From assembly GCA_034401135.1 (NCBI GenBank), contig JAWZSP010000003.1, positions 2,418,001 to 2,482,000 on the forward strand: a DNA stretch of 64,000 bases, in the 5' to 3' direction. The notes under the pieces were generated by a model. It was not told the origin of the DNA, ran no database searches, and saw only the letters and a list, made by a program, of their open reading frames with translations. Of this stretch, positions 12,201 to 23,290 are shown piece after piece (positions within the stretch are counted from its first letter, which is position 1; every line of letters begins with the position of its first letter). This stretch comes from Volutella citrinella. Lineage: Eukaryota; Ascomycota; Sordariomycetes; Hypocreales; Nectriaceae. The position numbers and the translations under genes were made by a program.

Positions 12201-12651
12201 CCCCACCAAGTCCAAGAAGCTGACCGTGTTCATGACGAGCAAATTCCCCGAGTGGCAAGCCAAGTACGTGCAGCTGCTCAAGGAGATGTGGGACCCTGCG
12301 ACCAAGTCGGTCAACGACAAGGAGCTGAACGGCAAGATTGGCAAGATGGGCGAGATGAAGAAGGCCATGCCGTTTGTGCAGAACCTGAAGAAGCGCCTGC
12401 AGGCGGGAGAGCCGGCCAGCGCTGTTCTGGAGCAGAAGTTGGCGTTTGACGAGAAGGAGACGCTCCGGCAGATGGTGGCGGGCGTCACTCGATCGGCCAA
12501 CCTGTCGGTGTGCGACGTGCTGGAGGTGGAGGAGGGCGGCAAGAAGGGCGTCAGCCTGACGAGCGGCGCCGAGGTCGACGTCTCTGCGCCAGCGGCGGCC
12601 AGCGCCGTGCCGGGCCAGCCGACATTCTTCTTTGAGAATGTGGAGGCTTGA
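9233..12651 (+). CDS. CDC60: Cytosolic leucyl-tRNA synthetase
   Basis: Exons 9233-9304 and 9361-12651 encode 1120 aa, the normal size of the eukaryotic cytosolic enzyme. It charges tRNA-Leu with leucine. The class I HIGH motif appears as TLHAGHS near residue 84. The connective editing domain (about residues 260-510) includes RPETMYGQTCC and PSDSPDDFAT. The second catalytic motif is EKMAKSTGNF near residue 752, close to KMSKS. The absence of a presequence and the archaeal/eukaryal architecture identify it as the cytosolic form (Neurospora leu-6 type) rather than the mitochondrial one. The short 56-bp intron follows codon 24. Codon use is strongly GC-ending, which explains a very long antisense frame across the gene. 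Confidence 0.97.
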
Positions 12652-15629
12652 AGCAGCCGGCATGCCTGAATTGCACAGCTGACGTGGAAACGAGGCTCGA
12701 GCCAGCCCCTATCTGTGTGTGCTGGGTTCCCGACGAGCTTGATGAGACACGCATGGTGCGGGGGGGGCGAGAAACAACAAAGTACGAAAACAATGTTTTT
12801 CATGATGCGGTAGACTAGCTATGATACAATGTGACGATGTAGACCAACGATGCTGAAGTCCCGGTCTGGTGGGAACATTTGCTGGACTTGTGTGAGAGGA
12901 ATGAACTTTTAGTTGTTACGTCGTCGGCATGGGTGTCGGCATTCAAAGAGTGAAGAGGCCATATGCGAGCTGCGGGCTTGGCCTGGCTGCAGATGGCCGG
13001 CATATTTTGCATCTGTGCAGAGTGCATCAATACGAGGTGCACGGGGCTGTGTCGCGGATTATCGTGGTGGGAGAGGGAGAGCAAGAGAAACACAGAGAGA
13101 GACGTGTATGAATCAACGTCCTTGGAACTAAGCTCTTGCAGGATGCGAGTATTACACCGGATGCTGAGCCAGCCAGCCAATTGCTCCCTCACTATACCAC
13201 ATGCGTTGATATCAAGCCAATGGCCAGTCGTCCCAGTTATTGCATTCCCCGGGCTGCTGCAGGCGAATGCCCGATGCAACCCGGAGGTGAGCCGCCCGAA
13301 AGACACATTTGCGGCCTCGAAATCATGCCTTGCTGGCCGAGAGGAGACCAAGATCGGAGCAGAGGATGGCGAGTGGCGGCGATGATGCCCTGGAACATTG
13401 CTCGCTTCACTCTCAACGACGAAAGCCAGCGCATGCGCGTCCAACTGTGAATCGCGACGTCATTCGTGGGGCCTGGCAAGTGGGCCCCAGCTGGTCCGGC
13501 CTCGGGCTCTTGTTTCTATTTCTGGGCACGGGGCACTTATACAAGCCCAAGGTGGGTTGAGTGTATAAAAGGGCCGGTGCATATCTGTACACTGTGCTTG
13601 CTATGGAGTATGTGGTAGCAAATACATTACCTGCGCAATATGTATCCGTATCTCCCTGTTGAAGACCGTTGGGCGATGGTGGAGAAAGGGGGGCGGACCG
13701 CCGATAGGAGGTGGTTGGATATTGCGACGAGCATAATTAGTCGGGTGTCTGCTGTGTTGGTGGTGTTTCGAAACTCTGGGTCGACTCACTGACAACTGGA
13801 TGATGTCTCATGTTGTTTCTCTTGGTGGGGCAAGAAATATGCTCGTTTGCGGCTGAAGCCCGACTTTACGTCTGTCTGGCAGGAGAAACACAGTCTTATC
13901 CATGCTATTGGGTTTGGTTGGTCTTGGTTCAGAAGAGAGGACGATAATACGAGTTCTCTGCTGGACGCTGATCGTGGGGGTGACTGACGCTCGGTTGCTG
14001 CAGCTGTGCATAGAATCACCGGTTTTACTCAACTAGCCAAGAACTGATTACTTGCTCGTAAGAACCTTGTTTGTATTGCCGGATACTGTACTGAGGGACA
14101 ACTGCAGTATCCACCAAAGTCAATGTAACGCGTGGCACGGGGTGCTAAAGATGACACATGAGGACGGCCTTGGATCAGCGACAGAGTGTCCTGGCAATAG
14201 TTGGAAAGGACCGAGTCGGCGAAAGAAATCCACTATTGATCAAGATCCTGGTAGATGATCTGATTTTTATCAAAATAACATAATAATGAGAATAGCAGTA
14301 GTACGAGGACAGCATTGGGGAGCGACCGCGCTATAGTTGCCTGCATGTCTCTTGTTGTGCGTTCTCATCCCATCGCGTTTGATGGCAGACAATGGCATCA
14401 TGGCCACTACCAGTACCTCCATTCCATTAGGAGTACCACTGCTAGGAGCAAGTACCTACCACTTTAACAAGTCATGATGATGTGCAGGTGCACGCACCAG
14501 CCACCTTGCCCCACTTCGCCCAGGGCCCGAGCACTTTCACTTTACGCGCACACGGGAGTTGTTTCAAAACAAAGGCGGGGCAGTAGGCTCTCCACAACGC
14601 ACTCGCGTCTCAGCGCACACATCAACACTCGCATCAACGCACACAACGCACTCATCAACAATGGATGTAGAGTTGGTGGCCACAACGTTTTTTTTTTCAC
14701 GGGGCTGGGGATGGCCTCACATCTTGAAATCGTGACGACCAACGACGTAAATACGAATGGCGTTGATGGCTTGCTGCAGCGGGAGGGGCTTAGGTTGCTT
14801 GGGAGGGAGGCTGGTGGAGACGCCGACATGGGCAAGATGGACTTCAGCTTCCAACTTCCAACTTCCAATTCCCAACTGCCGCGTCAGCCACACGGGAGCT
14901 ACGGGATGTTGGCTGGGGCAACACACAGGCTATGATGGCTTCTGAGCGCTGAATGGGCCATGGCAGTGTCAGTGGCGATCGACGCCAAGGGGAGCCCTGT
15001 CGATCGGATGCGTGGCCATGGCGGCGCTTGGCAACGGCCACCAACGATTGGGCCATGCTCGAACCCGCCACCCCGGGTGCCTACCCCCCTCCCCGTTGCA
15101 CAGGACAGTGCATGTTGCCTGTTGCTATTCACGTCACTGGCTCGGGCCCGCGGAAACCTCGCTATGCCGGCGCTCTCGTGCTCCTCCACTGGGACGCCGG
15201 CGACAAGGGTGTACCGGGCAACGCAGCAGCAGCAGATGGATGGACCAGCCCCTGGAATTACGGAAACAACTGGGGGCCGAATGGATACGCACACTGCATG
15301 CAGTATACCCGTTGCTGGAAACAGGCCCCGTGCGGCTTGGCCGAGAGGGAAACCTGGAGGGAGCCCTCCTGCTGGCTTGTCTCGTCTCGCCCGGTCCTGT
15401 CATAGCTGACGACGATCGACAATGAAGACCAACGACGGCCGACTGGAGGCTGGGAACCGGGTATATAGCTGTCCTACATCTCCCGTCTTCAACATCTTCT
15501 CTCCTCTCTCCTCAGACCAACTCAAACAGAGAAGAGAACCCAGAGAAGAGAACTCCCACATCTTCTTACACGCAACACTCACACTCTCGTTCATCTCCCA
15601 TCTCTTTACACACATCCCTAACCTTCATC
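12652..15629. other. 3-kb gene-poor region
   Basis: No convincing coding sequence, tRNA or rRNA gene is visible in either strand. A strong TATA-like element lies at 13564-13570, followed only by a 19-codon open frame from 13603. A CAACGCAC-type simple repeat sits at about 14600-14660 and a tandem CTTCCAA run at about 14849-14870. The last about 170 bp contain the promoter and leader of the GPI-anchored protein gene. Confidence 0.5.
15461..15468 (+). promoter_or_regulatory. TATA box of the GPI-anchored protein gene
   Basis: GTATATAG lies 162 bp before the ATG at 15630. A pyrimidine-rich leader follows (CTTCTCTCCTCTCTCCTC at about 15496-15513), typical of well-expressed fungal genes. Confidence 0.55.
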
Positions 15630-16228
15630 ATGCGTTTCACTCCTATCCTCTTCGCCGGTGTTGCCGCCGCCGGCCTCGTCCAGCGTGGTAACTACGACGC
15701 TCCCCCCGCCGTCGACACCTACCCTCCCGTTGCCGGCGCCAGCTCCAGCCCTGCCGAGGAGGCAACTCCCACCGCCGACACCCCCGGAGCCGGATACTCT
15801 GACCCAGTCGTCCATGGGTCTTCTGCTCCTCCCACCTTCCAGACGGAGCCTCCCGTCGTCAGCTCAGAGGCCCCCGCTGCCAGCACTGACTACGCGGGCC
15901 CGGTTGTCAGCACCGCCGTCGTGCCCCCTCCCGTTGTCTCTACTCCCACTCGTAAGTGTCTCACACCCATGTTACGTCCCAGTTCATTTATAGAATGGAA
16001 TTGGTTGCTAACTCACTCTCAGCTGGTGGCCACCACCCTCCTAGCAACGGCACTGGCACCAGCACTGGCGGCAGTGGCTCTGGTACCAGCAACGGCTACG
16101 TTCCTCCTGCTGGTACTCAGACCCCCAGCCCAGGTGGTGGCAGCAACACCCCCAGCGGTGCCACCCAGGTCCAGGCCTCCGTCATGGCTCTTCTCGGTCT
16201 CGTTGCCGCCGGTGTCATTGCTCTGTAA
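15630..16228 (+). CDS. Small Pro/Ser/Thr-rich GPI-anchored cell-wall protein
   Basis: Exons 15630-15951 and 16023-16228 give 175 aa. The first about 17 residues (MRFTPILFAGVAAAGLV) form a signal peptide. The middle is rich in Pro, Ser, Thr, Val and Gly and contains no globular domain, so heavy O-mannosylation is expected. The C-terminus ends in a hydrophobic segment (VMALLGLVAAGVIAL) after small residues, which fits a GPI-attachment signal. The product is inferred to sit in the cell wall. It has a TATA box and a CT-rich leader, so probably high expression. No cysteine is present in the mature part. I do not recognise a more specific family. Confidence 0.82.
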
Positions 16229-17114
16229 ACGGCCAATGATATGGGGCTCGCACGAAAGACACGAATACATGAAATGCATCTCAACGAGAGTTTCAAGCTG
16301 AAGAAAAAGACAAAAAAAGGGGTAGACATTCATTCACAGCAAGACGCTTGTGGTTATGGGCGGAAGGTCACTGGTCGGCGTATTATTTCGTACATACCAT
16401 ATCTTGGGTATTTACATGGACAAAAGGCACGGGTTACGGGTTACAGGCTCAGGTCCGGGTTCAGGCTTTGGGCACATCGCACATCGGTACTGGTATCGGG
16501 ACACAGGATGGCTGGGACAGACAGACCGGTTCAAAGGCATCGGGCAAGTGTCTGCCGGAACCAACCTAATAGTAATAATTAGCTTTAGCTATATAGATAG
16601 ATCACTTGAATGAAGGTGGTTTCACATTAGATCAACAGTACTCCCGCACAATAAGCGTCGCCAATCATTGTTAAGGCTCGTGGATCGGCGGTTGTTGAGA
16701 CTCTTAAACAACAAAACCACTGACCGAGTTCTGTTCATGAGCGGATCGCAGCAACCAAGGCACATCTAAATGCCTAATAGTTGGACCTACAACGTGGCTC
16801 GGCGAGATGCTCTGCCAGCATGAGGCTTACTGAGGTGGCAAATTGGCCTGATCTGCCAGAGCGTCACATCATTTACGAGCGTCGATGCGGCTTGGAGCAA
16901 ATAAACATGGCGCACGTCTTTGGTTGCGACGGGGCGAGCAATCTCTTCAGGCGCGGATGCAGGTGCCTTGGCAAAGCGAGTGCATGGTGGCCAGGGGGAT
17001 GAGAATTGGGCACCAAAACTGAACGAGTATAAGTATGAGTTGCAGTCATATCATCTGCCATGTGTTACTCTAGATCGATACCGGAATACGGAAGAGCAAC
17101 TATTCCCCCCTACA
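16229..17114. other. Intergenic region
   Basis: This holds the 3' region of the GPI gene and the upstream region of the orphan gene. Short GGGTTAC/GGGTTC-like repeats occur at about 16430-16470. A TATAAGTA element at 17028-17035 lies 80 bp before the orphan ATG. Confidence 0.4.
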
Positions 17115-17564
17115 ATGACACTCGAAGCCATCAACGTCCCAGTCGGCAGACCCTTTGTCTGCAGCAACCCCGAGCTCCGCACCCGCCCCGACAGCGAGCT
17201 CAACGTCGTCTTCAGCCGGTCCAACGCCGTGCTAATCTTCAGGGTCATCCCCGAGCCCCGCGAGGACGACCCTGACACGGTGCGGTACACGCGCCTCACA
17301 ATGAGGGGCAGGGCCGCTGCCGGGGCGCGGGTCGGCCAGGTCGTCGTCCGGGCGGCGGCGCGCAGCTACCCGAGCGACTCGACGGTCAACACCGTCGCCG
17401 AGAAGCCCAGCGGCGACGCGACCGAGTACTCCTTCGCCATCCAGGACGCCGGGCACGGCTTTGTCGCAGACCCCGTCAATGTGCTGGTCAGGCTGGACTT
17501 GGGCGCTGATGAGGACGAGGTCACGTTCTTGTCCATGTCTCTCGAGCGCGCCCGGGTTGACTGA
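17115..17564 (+). CDS. Orphan 149-aa protein, function unknown
   Basis: The frame is open without introns. I chose the ATG at 17115, where the amino-acid composition becomes protein-like; the same frame extends upstream to 16920. The product has no signal peptide and no membrane segment. Alternating hydrophobic stretches (ELNVVFSRSNAVLIFRVIPE, GQVVVRAAARSY, PVNVLVRLDLG, EVTFLSMSLERARV) suggest a small all-beta fold. The gene is flanked by gene-poor DNA and I recognise no family, so it could be lineage-specific. An overlapping antisense frame of similar length is less protein-like. Confidence 0.55.
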   Translation: MTLEAINVPVGRPFVCSNPELRTRPDSELNVVFSRSNAVLIFRVIPEPREDDPDTVRYTRLTMRGRAAAGARVGQVVVRAAARSYPSDSTVNTVAEKPSGDATEYSFAIQDAGHGFVADPVNVLVRLDLGADEDEVTFLSMSLERARVD

Positions 17565-18204
17565 ATTTGGAGGCCCCCTTGGCGTCCTTTTTGTTTCGCG
17601 TCGATTTGTATTTAGTCCAGCTACATGGTAGACATGGTCAGGGAGTTTACTGATTCTTGACCCCGGACTCGAAGCCTGAGGGAGTGTGGCTGGCATCCCG
17701 TCGATAAAACCAAGACCCCCACCAAGCGCTGCCAGTCGACAAATGGCATGGTCCATCAGCCAAGAGACAAGCTGGAAAGCTATAGTTTTCTCTTAAAAAA
17801 TCGAGTATTTCCATTCCCATATTTGATACTACACGTTCCAGAAGATACGCATGTGCAAAGTGTGCCCTTTGAACGCCGTTGCAAATCATGGCCATAATTG
17901 CGGGTGTAAATCGAGTCTACCGAGGGTATAAGAAGCTGATATGGTTTACGCAGTGTAAAAACACATTTGATAGGATAGTTTTGTCGGCATATAATTTTTA
18001 GAACTCCGGATAATGCATGCGGAACAGGGGTGCGCGTGAGGTGCCAGTTGACTCGGGCGTAGGCATCATCGGCTCTCGTGAGTCATGGTTGTAGTAGATA
18101 GATAGTGAGTAGGTTTGTCGTAGCTTAGGCCCCGAGCCTCGGGTGTCGTGATACGGATCGCAGCTCCAGTGTAAGTGGGTGGTTTTGTTGAACGTCTGGG
18201 CAAT
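17565..18204. other. Convergent 3' intergenic region, nothing recognised
   Basis: The orphan gene and DPH3 point toward each other here. The sequence is AT-richer than its neighbours and shows no gene. Confidence 0.5.
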
Positions 18205-18529
18205 CTATGCGGCAATGGGAACTTGCTCGCTGGGGGCGTCTGCGTTGGGCGGCTTGGGTAGATCGTCCTGGCGACGGTCAGCTCGAGATGCGGCACAAGG
18301 GGAGGGAAGGGGTAGAAGTGGTTGAACGAACCAAGTCAAAAATGACCCGAATCATGAGACTGCAGCTGGGACAGACGGCAATGTCCTGCTCGTCGAGGAG
18401 ATCGTCAAGGGCGATCTGGAAGCGGTCGCCGCAAGGGCAGGGATAATGGTAGAGGCCCTGGGCGGGGTCGAAGGTCATGTCTTCGATTTCGATCTCGTCG
18501 TAGATGGAGAGGTTCTCGTCGTCGGACAT
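18205..18529 (-). CDS. DPH3: Diphthamide biosynthesis protein 3 (CSL zinc finger)
   Basis: Exons 18529-18332 and 18267-18205 give 86 aa. Dph3/Kti11 is the small electron donor for the radical-SAM Dph1-Dph2 complex that starts diphthamide synthesis on elongation factor 2, and it also serves Elongator. The CSL-type zinc site is complete: [11 protein letters not shown] and [15 protein letters not shown] supply the four cysteines. The usual start YDEIEIEDM is present. The 64-bp intron directly after the domain must be removed to obtain the usual tail ([19 protein letters not shown]); without splicing the frame runs into unrelated residues. It is divergent from the ABC transporter gene. Confidence 0.96.
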
Positions 18530-19173
18530 GATTGCGATTATCGGGGGAGGGGCGCTGAGGGGGACGGAAGCTGGGCTGGGGAGGGAATCAAAATACTAGC
18601 AGCGACAGGTCGGTGGAGGTCGGTGGTGGCGATGTCAAAAAGTCCGAGTCCGTTGGAGTTTCTGCCAAAAATTCCAGACAGACCCCGCGAAGTGTGGCTG
18701 GTGCGCATGTGGCGGGCAAAGTGGATTTTGATCGTGTGGCTGGTGCAGAATCCGGGGGAGGCGAGCGATGACAATCACATGCCGACGGGCCTGTGGGGGC
18801 GGCGCTGTGGATGGCCGGGGGGTTTGCAGCACCTGCCCCCAGTTGGACGCCTTCGGCCGAGGGAGAGGCGCCGCTCCCCAAGATCACGAGTCCTCGCACG
18901 ACACCGACGACGTTGCAGAAAATGTAAACTGCGGATGACCCAGGGCCGTCGACCTTCAATCCCGTCCGTTCTGAACCCTTCTCACTTCTCCCCACCGCTC
19001 AATGAAGCAGCGCCAGCAACCCATCTTCGCCGTATTGCACTAGACACCCGCCCAATGCGCCGTCTGGAGGTGTGACGTCGTCGTCTCCTCGCCTCCCTCT
19101 TGGACGCATCCATCCCCCGCCGTCTCGTCTGTCCTGCTACAGCTTCTCAACGGTGCCCCCGAGCTAAGCAGCC
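18530..19173. promoter_or_regulatory. Shared divergent promoter of DPH3 and the ABCD transporter
   Basis: 644 bp between two divergent start codons. Open frames inside are not protein-like. No TATA box is recognised. Confidence 0.4.
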
Positions 19174-21507
19174 ATGGCGTCGCAGTCCAAGCTCTGGCTT
19201 CCCTTCCGGCTGCCTCGCATCTCGACCCTGCGGAGCTTCCTGTCACGCGTCATCCAGCTCTACCTCTCCAACCGCACCCGCATATCCCGCGCCGTCTGGA
19301 TCTCCCTCTTCTTCGCCCTCGCCAACCGCATCCGCCATGCCATCTCGGAGCAAAAGGCCGCCTCCGTCCGCGACGCCGAGCAGCGCGCCGCACGCCGCGG
19401 CACCACCTCGTCCGGCGACGGCCCGGAGACGCCGCGAAAGCGTGTTGACCTGAACCGAGAGTTCTTCCGCTCTCTGCTGCGTCTGCTCAAGATTGTCGTG
19501 CCGGGATGGCGCAGCAAGGAGGCCCGGCTCCTCATGAGCCACAGCTTCTTCCTCGTGCTGCGCACCCTCATCAGCGTCCGCGTTGCCGAGATGGATGGTG
19601 CCATCGTCAAGGCCCTCGTCAAGGGCAACGGGAAAGACTTTCTGAAGCGCATTGTATGGTGGATGGTCATTGCAATCCCCGCTACATTTACAAACTCCAT
19701 GGTAAGCAGACATCCCTCTGCTAGGCGTGCCGGCCGTTTTGTCAAGGAACTCAGCTAACCATGACGGCCCATTTAGTTGTCCTACCATCAGGCCGAGCTG
19801 TCGCTCAAGTACCGAACCAGGTTGACGCAGCATATCCATGACAAGTACCTGTCCAACCTGACCTTTTACGGCATAACTGCCCTGGATGACCGAATAAAGA
19901 ACCCTGACCAGTTGATTGCCGTCGACGTGTCCAAGTTCTCCAACAGTCTCGCCGAGCTGTACGGCAACCTTGCCAAGCCCGTCCTCGACATGGTGAGCTT
20001 GACCCTCTCCGTCTCACTTCTAGTCTCTGATGCTGACTCTGCCCCGTTTAGACCATATACACCTACTCCCTCTCCAAGAGCGTAGGTGGCGAGGGCGTAG
20101 TCTTCATGTTCCTCCTCGTCCAGCTCTCGGCCAATGTCATGCGCGCCCTGACTCCGCCGTTTGGCAAATACGTCGCCGATGAGGCCCGTCTCGAGGGCGA
20201 GTTCCGCTTCCAGCACTCCCGCCTCATCGACTACAGCGAGGAGGTGGCCCTCTACCACGGCCACGTCGCCGAGAAGGACACGCTCGACAAGGGCTACTTT
20301 ACCCTCATCAAGCACGTCAACTACATCCTGCGCCGCCGCTTCTACCACGGCTTTATGGAAGATTTTACTATCAAGTACTTCTGGGGTGCCCTCGGCTTGC
20401 TCCTCTGCAGCTTCCCCGTCTTCATCAAGATGCCGGGCCACGTCGCCATGAACATGGGCGACCGCTCTGAGACCTTTGTCACCAACCGTCGCATGCTCCT
20501 GTCCGCGTCGGATGCCTTTGGCCGCGTCATGTTCTCGTACCGCGAGGTTGTCGAGCTCGCGGGATACACGTCGCGCGTCGCGACGCTCCTCGATGTCATG
20601 GACGATGTGCAATCGGGACACTTTGAGAAGAAGCTTGTCTCGTCGTCGGGCACAGAGAGCAACGAGGCAGTTCTCAAGGGACGGGGTACCGTTGTCGAGA
20701 GCAAGGACATTACCTTTACAGATGTGTAAGTCGTGACATCGATCCGCCTCGTACCATGTTACTAACAACAAACCCCCCAGTCCCATCATCTCTCCCAATG
20801 GCGATGTCCTGATCAAAGCACTGTCTTTCAGCCTCAAGTATGGCCACCACCTCCTGGTTGTCGGCCCCAACGGCTGCGGAAAATCGTCGCTGTTCCGTAT
20901 CCTCGGCGGTCTCTGGCCCGTCTATGGCGGAACCGTCCACAAGCCGCCCTTCCACGCCATCTTCTACATCCCGCAGCGGCCATATCTCTCGCGGGGCTCG
21001 CTCCGCCAGCAAATCATCTACCCAGACTCGCTGCGTCAGATGCGCTCCCGCGGCGTGACGGACGCAGACCTCCTGGGCCACCTCCGTGTCCTGGGACTGG
21101 AGCATCTGCCCGGCCTCTTCGACGGCGGCTGGGACGCCGAGGCCGAGTGGCGCGACGTTCTCTCCGGCGGCCAGCAGCAGCGGGTGGCCATGGCTCGGCT
21201 TTTCTACCACCGGCCGCGGTACGCCATCCTGGACGAGTGCACGAGCAGCGTGCCTCTGGACGTCGAGAAGGCCATGTACGACACGGCCAAGTCGCTCGGC
21301 GTCACCCTCATGACGGTCAGCCACCGCCGCAGCCTGTGGAAGTACCACTCGCACATCCTACAGTTTGACGGCCAGGGACACTACGTGTTTACCCGCCTCG
21401 ATGCCGAGCGACGCCTGAAGCTCGAGGATGAGCGCGAGGAGCTCGAGGTCCGCCTCCGACAGGTGCCGGAGCTGGAGCGCCGCGTTGCCGAGCTGACGGC
21501 GGCCTGA
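19174..21507 (+). CDS. Peroxisomal ABCD-family half transporter (Pxa1/Pxa2 type)
   Basis: Exons 19174-19701, 19777-19992, 20052-20725 and 20781-21507 give 714 aa. ABCD half transporters dimerise in the peroxisomal membrane and import long-chain fatty acids or their CoA esters for beta-oxidation. The membrane domain contains the EAA-like loop ([19 protein letters not shown]). The single ATPase domain has Walker [10 protein letters not shown] (about 501-509), signature LSGGQQQR (about 600) and Walker B YAILDEC (about 620). The C-terminal about 40 residues form a charged coiled coil. The length suits the shorter fungal Pxa2-like partner better than Pxa1, but I cannot separate the two by eye. Intron 3 has an ACTAAC branch site. 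Confidence 0.92.
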
Positions 21508-21965
21508 TTAGAAGTCATCTTGGACGAGGTTTCCTGATTCATCACTCCCCAATTGCGAACATGTCTATAGATTCTGGGAGAAATGTGTGTTTGTTTGTAT
21601 GAGTTGCAAGAGGCGGTATAACTACTGGGGTGGAAGCCCATGAGGCGATTGTAGAACCAATACTTGGAGCTGAGCTAGTCGTCTCAAGCCATATGATTCC
21701 ATATTTAATCCAACTGTCATGCAAAGTATCGGCTGTCAACGGACCCCCGCAGTCTATTCCAAAGCCCGCTCCCGATGTTCTTCGGCAATTAGCACCCCAT
21801 CATGACAGGTCCTGGTTGCCCCGACTATATCCGGCGTCTTTCGGAGCTTGAGCCTCGCGCCCATCATAAGAAGCTCGCTCGAGCCGGCCATGGAAGCTAC
21901 CAAATCGACTAGTTACTGACACAAGGGAGTAACACAAGAACCATCATAGTCTCCATTGATACATC
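21508..21965. other. Intergenic region, nothing recognised
   Basis: This is the 3' region of the ABC transporter and the promoter of the DJ-1/PfpI gene. No element stands out. Confidence 0.4.
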
Positions 21966-22777
21966 ATGTCTGCCTCGTTCGACCTCCGCAACCCCGGCCG
22001 CACCATCCAGGTGGGCGTCATCTTGATGAACAGGTTTGAAGCTCCCATGCCACCCCGTCCCATCCCCCCCATCTGATACAAGTGGCAGCACGACTGAGAT
22101 TCTCGACGTTGCGCCCATTGACCTCGTGTACGGCATGTCCACCCGCTTCGTCAACGAGCTGCCCGATGGCCTCCTGCCGGCTCACTTGAAGAAACACGCC
22201 CTCGACTGTGACTTCCACTGGGTCTCCGAAGACGGCAAGGCTCCCAGCTCAATGACCAGCGGCATCTCCCTCATCCCCACCGTGAGTATTCTCCTCCTGA
22301 TCCTCCTCCTGAACCCCTGCAAGCCGGGTCCCTGACAGCTTCTCTCCCCCCCAGGACTCGTTCGAGACGTGCCCACCGCTCGACATTGTCCTCATGGGCG
22401 CCTCGGGCGGCAACTACCAGCCCACGGCCGGCGAGCTGGCCTTTATCCGCAAGGCCTACGACGACTGCTCGGCCTTCCTGTCCATCTGCGGCGGCTCCCT
22501 GCAGCCGCTACAGGCCGGCCTCCTCCAGGGCAAGACGGCCGCGGCGCTGCGGCCCATCATCGACGAGATGCGCCAGCAGGCCCCCGACACCAACTGGGTC
22601 GAGCGCCGCTGGGCCCGCGACGGCAAGATGTGGACCAGCGGCGCGCTGCTCAACGGGCTGGACATGATGATGGCGTTTGCGCGCGACACTTGGGGCGGCG
22701 AGGATGGCTACGTCGAGCATGCGCTCCAGCTTGGCGGCTGGCCAGAGAGGAGCGTCGACTACAAGGACGGGGAGTGA
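21966..22777 (+). CDS. DJ-1/PfpI superfamily protein
   Basis: Exons 21966-22033, 22083-22281 and 22355-22777 give 229 aa. The fold is recognisable from TTEILDVAPIDLVYGMST, CPPLDIVLMGASGGNYQP and the nucleophile elbow AFLSICGGSLQPLQAGLLQG, where the cysteine occupies the place of DJ-1 Cys106. The usual PfpI/ThiJ histidine soon after the elbow (GRRATTHW-like) is absent, since KTAAALRPIIDEM follows instead. Class I glutamine-amidotransferase-like chemistry is therefore uncertain. Fungal relatives are often annotated as ThiJ/PfpI or glyoxalase III-like, without firm function. No signal peptide is present, so it is expected in the cytosol. Confidence 0.88.
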
Positions 22778-23165
22778 GAGGTGATTATTGCCTTGTCTCG
22801 TCGCAACTGCTTGGGCCGTGAGCATCATCTAGACGTGGACAATCCTACAGCCCTAAGCCTTGACACATCTTATACATGCAATCATACAACTCTGAGCTTT
22901 GGCATATCTTGTACATTTCAATGTCCAACGATCTCAAGCTGTCTTTTTTTATCCTTGATTCGCTATGCTGCCATTGTTTCTTCCTATTCATGGTCGACAA
23001 CAACACCCAATCCCCTCGCTCTCGGCTCTCCAACAACACATAGACAAGTCTTCACGAAAACGCTCAGGGTATATATAATCTAGATAACATGACGAAACTC
23101 AGCCCGGGGGTAAGTGAACAAGAATTAAAGAGTAAAAAGCCATGCATTTACATAGGTTGCGTCAG
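22778..23165. other. Convergent 3' intergenic region, nothing recognised
   Basis: Stop codons of the DJ-1-like gene and the RBR ligase face each other. AT-rich 3' sequence only. Confidence 0.5.
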
Positions 23166-23290
23166 CTAGTCCAGTCCCATGTTGTCAGGGTGGAACTTGC
23201 AATCCGGCTTGTGCGCCGTGTTATCGCCGTTCATGATTGCCTGGTGGTCGGCACCGCATTCGAAGCAGTATTGGTAGTGGCACTTGATAC
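23166..23290 (-). other. Alternative terminal exon B of the RBR ligase
   Basis: It encodes 41 codons and a TAG stop after the split cysteine. Zinc-ligand pattern C-x2-C with a later His and Cys (NTAHKPDCKFH) completes the Rcat domain. Its acceptor is CTCTGCAG with a GCTGAC branch site 13 bases upstream. Confidence 0.7.

Noticed and set aside
14953..15425. Three overlapping + strand frames of 137-150 codons
   Set aside because: Three frames open at once in GC-rich DNA indicates a chance lack of stops; none has protein character.
17232..17756. 174-codon minus frame overlapping the orphan gene
   Set aside because: Less protein-like than the + strand frame, and it runs past the + stop into AT-richer 3' DNA.
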